DNA of 64,000 nt from Shewanella sp. Isolate13 (GTDB lineage: Bacteria > Pseudomonadota > Gammaproteobacteria > Enterobacterales > Shewanellaceae), in the NCBI RefSeq assembly GCF_022398325.1, contig NZ_JAKEVD010000003.1, positions 99,011-163,010 on the forward strand, in the 5' to 3' direction. A model generated the notes under the pieces. That model searched no databases. It was not told the origin of the DNA and saw only the letters and a program-made list of their open reading frames with translations. Both the position numbers and the translations under genes were made by a program. This document shows positions 60,050-64,000 of the stretch, piece by piece. Within the stretch, counting starts at the first letter, position 1, and every line of letters starts with the position of its first letter.

Positions 60050-60850
60050 CTATTTTGGTCTTTGACAAGTATTTTTCACACTTAATTTGCTGGCTTGATA
60101 TAAAGGCTGGGCTTTTGCCTGCATCTGTTGCAACTGAGCGATACGTTGGCCGTGTGACGGATGAGTAGAGAGCAGTTCAGGCCCTTGCTCGCCGCCCGCT
60201 TTTGACATGTTCTTCCAAAGCTCGACACTCTGTGCGGGATCAAAGCCTGCTTTCGCCATCAATTCTACGCCGACCACATCCGCTTCTGACTCTTGCTCAC
60301 GACCGTATGGCAATATGTAACCCACTTGCACACCTAAACCTAGCGCGGCCATATAGAGCTCTTTATCGGCAATACCGCCAGCACCGAGCGCCAAATCGGC
60401 AAGCTGCATACCCGCACCTGTCAGCTGTGCACGTGATACCTGCTCGTTACTGTGATTTGCCAGTACGTGAGCAATCTCATGGCCAATAACCGTGGCAAGT
60501 TGGTCAGCATTGACCGCCACATCAAGCAATCCGCTATACACGCCGATATGGCCACCCGGCAAGGCAAAGGCGTTGACTTGATCTGACTCAAACACCACCA
60601 CTTCCCAAGGTAAACTCTGATCGGGCAGCGCTTGAGTCACTCTGTCAGCGACACAATGAACATACGCGTTTAGCGCTTTATCTTGACTGATTTTTTCTTG
60701 CTGTTTTATCTGAGCAAAAGAGCTATCGCCAAGTTGTGACATCTCTTGGGATGAAAACAGCAAGGTTTGCCCACGGCCTGTAGGTGATTGATGTGTTGCA
60801 CAGCCCGTTAAAAACAATGCCGCGCTAAGCAGTATTAGTATTCCTTTCAT
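60050..60850 (-). CDS. M48-family metalloprotease lipoprotein
   Basis: A 266-residue lipoprotein; signal peptide with lipobox L-T-G-C (Cys 17). The zinc motif is H-E-I-A-H at 124-128, the third ligand is in E-S-E-A-D-V-V-G-V-E (near residue 186), and the C-terminal 'STHPSHGQRI' is typical of M48 peptidases such as LoiP/BepA-like proteins. It likely acts in outer-membrane protein quality control. The exact orthologue cannot be named. A dispersed repeat lies just upstream, between 28 and 297 bases before the start codon. Confidence 0.9.
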   Translation of the reverse strand: MKGILILLSAALFLTGCATHQSPTGRGQTLLFSSQEMSQLGDSSFAQIKQQEKISQDKALNAYVHCVADRVTQALPDQSLPWEVVVFESDQVNAFALPGGHIGVYSGLLDVAVNADQLATVIGHEIAHVLANHSNEQVSRAQLTGAGMQLADLALGAGGIADKELYMAALGLGVQVGYILPYGREQESEADVVGVELMAKAGFDPAQSVELWKNMSKAGGEQGPELLSTHPSHGQRIAQLQQMQAKAQPLYQASKLSVKNTCQRPK

Positions 60851-60877
60851 ATATTGCTCTCTTCCATTTTAAAAATA

Positions 60878-61147
60878 ATACCAATCAGTATAAGAATTTG
60901 ATCAGCTCAGAACGATTTTTGGCAAACTAATTCAAGGCGAATAGCTGCAATAATGGTTATTCCCTTATAAATCTATTCAACGCAGAAGTAGGCAGCCAAA
61001 AACGTTCCAGACTGGCGAGTTTTAGCGAATCTGATGCTGTGACTCTTAATAAACTTGAACCAAGTTCAACCATGCTCTTCGCTCTTTACCTTGCCTCAAA
61101 ACCGCTAAACTCTCGCTTAGTGACTAAATGTTTGTACTGATTCGTAT
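60878..61147 (+). repeat. Dispersed non-coding repeat with terminal inverted repeats, copy B (270 bp)
   Basis: Ends ATACCAATCAGTATAA (60878-60893) and TTGTACTGATTCGTAT (61132-61147), inverted with two mismatches. The interior matches copy A in the same orientation over most of its length, but lacks about 45 bases near its right third. No ORF is shared. Confidence 0.85.
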
Positions 61148-61150
61148 AAT

Positions 61151-61175
61151 AAAAAGCCCCGCAGTTGCGAGGCTT
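61151..61175 (-). terminator. Rho-independent terminator of dnaJ
   Basis: AAGCCcCGC / GCGaGGCTT (one mismatch) with a 4-nt loop and five A on the left, 27 bases after the dnaJ stop and immediately beside the repeat element. Confidence 0.8.
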
Positions 61176-61201
61176 AAATTATATACTGAACGAACCCAGT
61201 T

Positions 61202-62332
61202 TTAGCTATTTAGATCTTGAAAAAACTTCTTCACGCCATCGAAGAAACCTTCAGCCTTTGGGCTATGCTTCTTCGACTGACCCGTTAAGGTATCTTCAAA
61301 TTCACGAAGTAGCTCTTTCTGGCGTTCATTAAGGTTAACTGGCGTTTCCATTACAACCTTACATAGCAGGTCACCTACCGCATGGCTGCGAACCGACTTA
61401 ACACCTTTACCGCGCATACGGAACATACGGCCTGTCTGCGTTTCGGCTGGGATCTTCAGATTAACCTTACCATCGAGTGTTGGCACTTCAATCTCGCCAC
61501 CTAAAGCAGCCTTACTAAATGAGATTGGCACTTCACAGTAAAGGTTGTTGCCATCACGCTGGAAGATAGCATGCTCACGCACGCTCACCTGCACATATAA
61601 GTCTCCTGGAGGTGCACCGAACTCACCAGCTTCACCTTCGCCAGAAAGACGAATGCGATCGCCCGTATCAACCCCTGCTGGGATCTTAACTGACAGCGTC
61701 TTACTCTTCTCGACACGACCTTCGCCATGACACTTGTTACAAGGATCTTTGATGATCTTACCGCGACCGTGACAGGTTGGACATGCCTGCTGAACAGCGA
61801 AGAAGCCTTGACGCATCTGCACTTGGCCTTGACCATGACAGGTACCACATGTGGTTGGCGAAGAGCCTTTCTTAGCACCGCTGCCATCACAAGCGTCACA
61901 AGCAGCCAATGTTGGGATACGTAACTCTTTAGTTAGACCGCGAACCGCTTCCTCTAGAGATAGTTCAAGGTTGTAACGCAGATCGCTACCACGTGCTGCT
62001 TGGCGCTGACCACCACGGCGTCCACCGCCGAAGATATCGCCAAACACATCGCCAAATACGTCGCCAAAATCGGCGCCGCCACCGAAACCACCGCCACCGC
62101 GGTTAGGATCGACGCCAGCATGACCAAACTGATCATAGGCGGCTTTCTTATCGCCGTCGGTTAGGATTTCGTAAGCTTCTTTAACTTCCTTAAAGCTGGC
62201 TTCAGCCGCTTTATCACCCGGGTTACGGTCAGGGTGAAACTTCATTGCTAAACGCTTGTAAGCTTTCTTAATTTCGCGTTCGCTGGCATCACGTCCGACA
62301 CCTAATACTTCGTAATAATCGCGCTTTGACAT
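61202..62332 (-). CDS. dnaJ: Chaperone protein DnaJ (Hsp40)
   Basis: 376 residues, same length as E. coli. The J domain has H-P-D (F-H-P-D-R-N-P-G). A Gly/Phe-rich linker follows. Four zinc-binding C-x-x-C-x-G-x-G repeats ([32 protein letters not shown]) follow at about 145-205, then the substrate-binding C-terminal domains. It stimulates DnaK ATPase. The start M-S-K-R-D-Y-Y at 62332 is the family start; the ORF beginning at 62365 is not credible. It follows dnaK by 90 bp. Confidence 0.98.
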   Translation of the reverse strand: MSKRDYYEVLGVGRDASEREIKKAYKRLAMKFHPDRNPGDKAAEASFKEVKEAYEILTDGDKKAAYDQFGHAGVDPNRGGGGFGGGADFGDVFGDVFGDIFGGGRRGGQRQAARGSDLRYNLELSLEEAVRGLTKELRIPTLAACDACDGSGAKKGSSPTTCGTCHGQGQVQMRQGFFAVQQACPTCHGRGKIIKDPCNKCHGEGRVEKSKTLSVKIPAGVDTGDRIRLSGEGEAGEFGAPPGDLYVQVSVREHAIFQRDGNNLYCEVPISFSKAALGGEIEVPTLDGKVNLKIPAETQTGRMFRMRGKGVKSVRSHAVGDLLCKVVMETPVNLNERQKELLREFEDTLTGQSKKHSPKAEGFFDGVKKFFQDLNS

Positions 62333-62366
62333 AGTTTTAATACTTTCTTTGCTAAAGTTGCACAAA

Positions 62367-62395
62367 CGGGCGTTAGAGTTTCCTCGTAACGCCCG
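62367..62395 (-). other. Stem-loop between dnaK and dnaJ
   Basis: CGGGCGTTA / TAACGCCCG, perfect 9-bp stem extended by GAG/CTC with a bulge, around a TTTC loop. No U-run follows on the minus strand, so it is probably an mRNA stabiliser or partial attenuator within the operon. Confidence 0.65.
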
Positions 62396-62422
62396 CTACA
62401 ATAATTTAGGAGTTACCCGGCA

Positions 62423-64000
62423 TTATTTTTTGTCGTCTTTAACTTCTTCAAACTCAGCATCGACTACGTCATCTTCTGGCTTAGCCGCTTTCGCTTCGCC
62501 TTCTGGTTGACCTTGCTGTGCTTGCGCTTTAGCTTGAGCGATTTCCATTAGTTTAGAAGACGCTTCCATTAGCTCTTGAGTAGACTTTTCAATCGCTTCT
62601 TTGTCGTTGCCTTTTACAGCAGTTTCAACGTTAGCCATTGCAGCTTCAATCTTCTCTTTCTCGTCCGCTGGTAGTGCCTCACCCGCTTCTTCGATCTGCT
62701 TCTTAGTCGCGTGAACCATGCCATCAGCTTGGTTACGAGCCGTTACTAGCTCTTCGAACTTAGCGTCTTCGTCAGCGTGTGCTTCAGCGTCACGAACCAT
62801 AGCTTCAACTTCTTCATCACTTAGGCCTGAAGAGGCTTTAATGGTGATGTTTTGTGCTTTGCCAGTCTTCTTGTCTGTAGCAGATACATGCAAGATACCG
62901 TCAGCATCGATGTCGAAAGCAACTTCAATTTGTGGCATGCCACGTGGAGCTGGCTCGATACCTTCTAGGTTGAATTGACCTAGAGACTTGTTACCGCTTG
63001 ATTGCTTACGCTCACCTTGAAGTACGTGAATTGTCACGGCGCTTTGGTTGTCGTCAGCAGTCGAGAATGTTTGTGAAGCTTTAGTCGGGATAGTGGTGTT
63101 CTTCTCGATAAGCTTAGTCATTACGCTCCCCATAGTCTCAATACCTAGAGATAGTGGAGTAACGTCTAGTAGCAATACGTCTTTAACGTCGCCAGATAGT
63201 ACGCCCGCCTGAACCGCAGCACCGATAGCAACCGCTTCGTCTGGGTTAACGTCTTGACGTAGCTCTTTACCGAAGAATGCAGATACTTCTTCACGTACTT
63301 TAGGCATACGAGTCTGACCACCAACAAGGATAACCTCGTTAACATCAGAAACAGATAGGTCAGCATCAGCTAGAGCAACTTTTAGCGGCTCAAGTGAACG
63401 CTTGATCAAGTCTTCAACTAGTGACTCAAGTTTTGCACGAGTGATCTTAACCACTAAGTGCTTAGGACCTGTTGCATCAGCAGTGATGTATGGCAGGTTA
63501 ACTTCTGTCTGTGTTGTGCTTGATAGTTCGATCTTCGCCTTTTCTGCCGCTTCTTTTAGACGCTGCATCGCTAGTGGGTCGTTACGTAGGTCTAGACCTT
63601 GCTCTTTTTTGAACTCGTCAGCAAGATACTTGATCATACGGTTATCAAAGTCTTCACCACCTAAGTGAGTGTCACCGTTTGTAGCAAGTACTTCGAAAGT
63701 TTGCTCGCCATCAACGCTGTCGATTTCGATGATAGAGATATCGAATGTACCACCACCTAAGTCGTAAACAGCAACGATGTTGTCGCCTTGCTTCTTATCG
63801 ATACCGTAAGCAAGTGCAGCCGCTGTTGGCTCGTTGATGATACGCTTAACTTCGAGACCCGCGATACGACCCGCATCTTTAGTAGCTTGACGCTGTGAAT
63901 CGTTAAAGTATGCAGGAACAGTAATAACCGCTTCTGTTACTTCTTCACCTAAGTAATCTTCAGCTGTCTTCTTCATCTTCTTCAAGATTTCAGCAGAGAT
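62423..64000 (-). CDS. dnaK: Chaperone protein DnaK (Hsp70), 5' partial
   Basis: The C-terminal 526 codons are present; the start lies beyond base 64000. Visible motifs include [13 protein letters not shown] (phosphate-2 region), [20 protein letters not shown], the [10 protein letters not shown] linker with substrate-binding domain, and a C-terminal helical lid ending [10 protein letters not shown]. It folds client proteins with DnaJ and GrpE. The promoter is outside the window. Confidence 0.98.
   Translation of the reverse strand: MSAEILKKMKKTAEDYLGEEVTEAVITVPAYFNDSQRQATKDAGRIAGLEVKRIINEPTAAALAYGIDKKQGDNIVAVYDLGGGTFDISIIEIDSVDGEQTFEVLATNGDTHLGGEDFDNRMIKYLADEFKKEQGLDLRNDPLAMQRLKEAAEKAKIELSSTTQTEVNLPYITADATGPKHLVVKITRAKLESLVEDLIKRSLEPLKVALADADLSVSDVNEVILVGGQTRMPKVREEVSAFFGKELRQDVNPDEAVAIGAAVQAGVLSGDVKDVLLLDVTPLSLGIETMGSVMTKLIEKNTTIPTKASQTFSTADDNQSAVTIHVLQGERKQSSGNKSLGQFNLEGIEPAPRGMPQIEVAFDIDADGILHVSATDKKTGKAQNITIKASSGLSDEEVEAMVRDAEAHADEDAKFEELVTARNQADGMVHATKKQIEEAGEALPADEKEKIEAAMANVETAVKGNDKEAIEKSTQELMEASSKLMEIAQAKAQAQQGQPEGEAKAAKPEDDVVDAEFEEVKDDKK

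Larger units (their letters stand above)
60851..61201. other. 351-bp region upstream of the M48 protease gene
   Basis: Mostly occupied by dispersed-repeat copy B (60878-61147), followed by the dnaJ terminator (61151-61175). Only 27 bp separate the repeat from the protease start codon, so the promoter probably lies inside the repeat. Confidence 0.7.

Overview
The window is chromosomal DNA from a gammaproteobacterium, almost certainly a Shewanella. The core gene order dnaK-dnaJ, dapB-carA-carB, greA, rlmE-ftsH-folP-glmM-tpiA-secG, tRNA-Leu/tRNA-fMet, rimP-nusA-infB-rbfA-truB-rpsO-pnp, nlpI, prfC and the nucleoside cluster is that of this genus. A thiosulfate/polysulfide respiration locus with a ThsS/ThsR-type two-component system also points there. 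The species cannot be named from the window alone. Nearly everything from 16 kb rightwards lies on the minus strand; the left 8.5 kb is mostly plus-strand.

Layout: 0-8.5 kb is a mixed region: the C-terminal part of an outer-membrane beta-barrel protein, a YgjV-like membrane protein, two PilZ (c-di-GMP receptor) genes flanking radA, a DUF2127 membrane protein and a DedA protein. 9-15.8 kb is a respiratory module: psrABC (Tat-exported molybdoenzyme, 16-Cys ferredoxin subunit, NrfD membrane subunit), the sensor kinase thsS and the divergent regulator thsR. The gap upstream of psrA carries two identical 14-bp palindromes on either side of a perfect CRP-type site. 15.8-19.3 kb holds an alpha/beta hydrolase, serB and a ytjB-like gene with a long lysine-rich tail. 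19.3-26.7 kb is a nucleoside uptake and catabolism cluster: nupC, a Tsx/OmpK-like porin and deoC-deoA-deoB-deoD.

26.9-42.5 kb holds tatD with a small upstream gene, prfC, nlpI, pnp, a GGDEF-EAL gene on the opposite strand between pnp and rpsO, and the translation operon truB-rbfA-infB-nusA-rimP led by two tRNA genes. 42.5-50 kb holds secG, tpiA, glmM, folP, ftsH, rlmE and the divergent yhbY. 49-64 kb holds a secDF pair without yajC, an unknown exported protein, greA, carBA, dapB, an FklB-type isomerase, an M48 lipoprotein protease, dnaJ and the C-terminal 526 codons of dnaK, cut by the window edge.

Non-coding features: about twenty rho-independent terminators, two tRNAs, several intercistronic stem-loops, an 18-bp tandem repeat, and three copies (one inverted and shortened) of a dispersed non-coding repeat with ATACCAATCAGTATAA-type terminal inverted repeats. 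I found no CRISPR array, transposase, prophage, rRNA or obviously new defence or biosynthetic system. The most interesting parts are the psr/ths control region, the dispersed repeat family, the concentration of c-di-GMP genes and the unusual YtjB tail.
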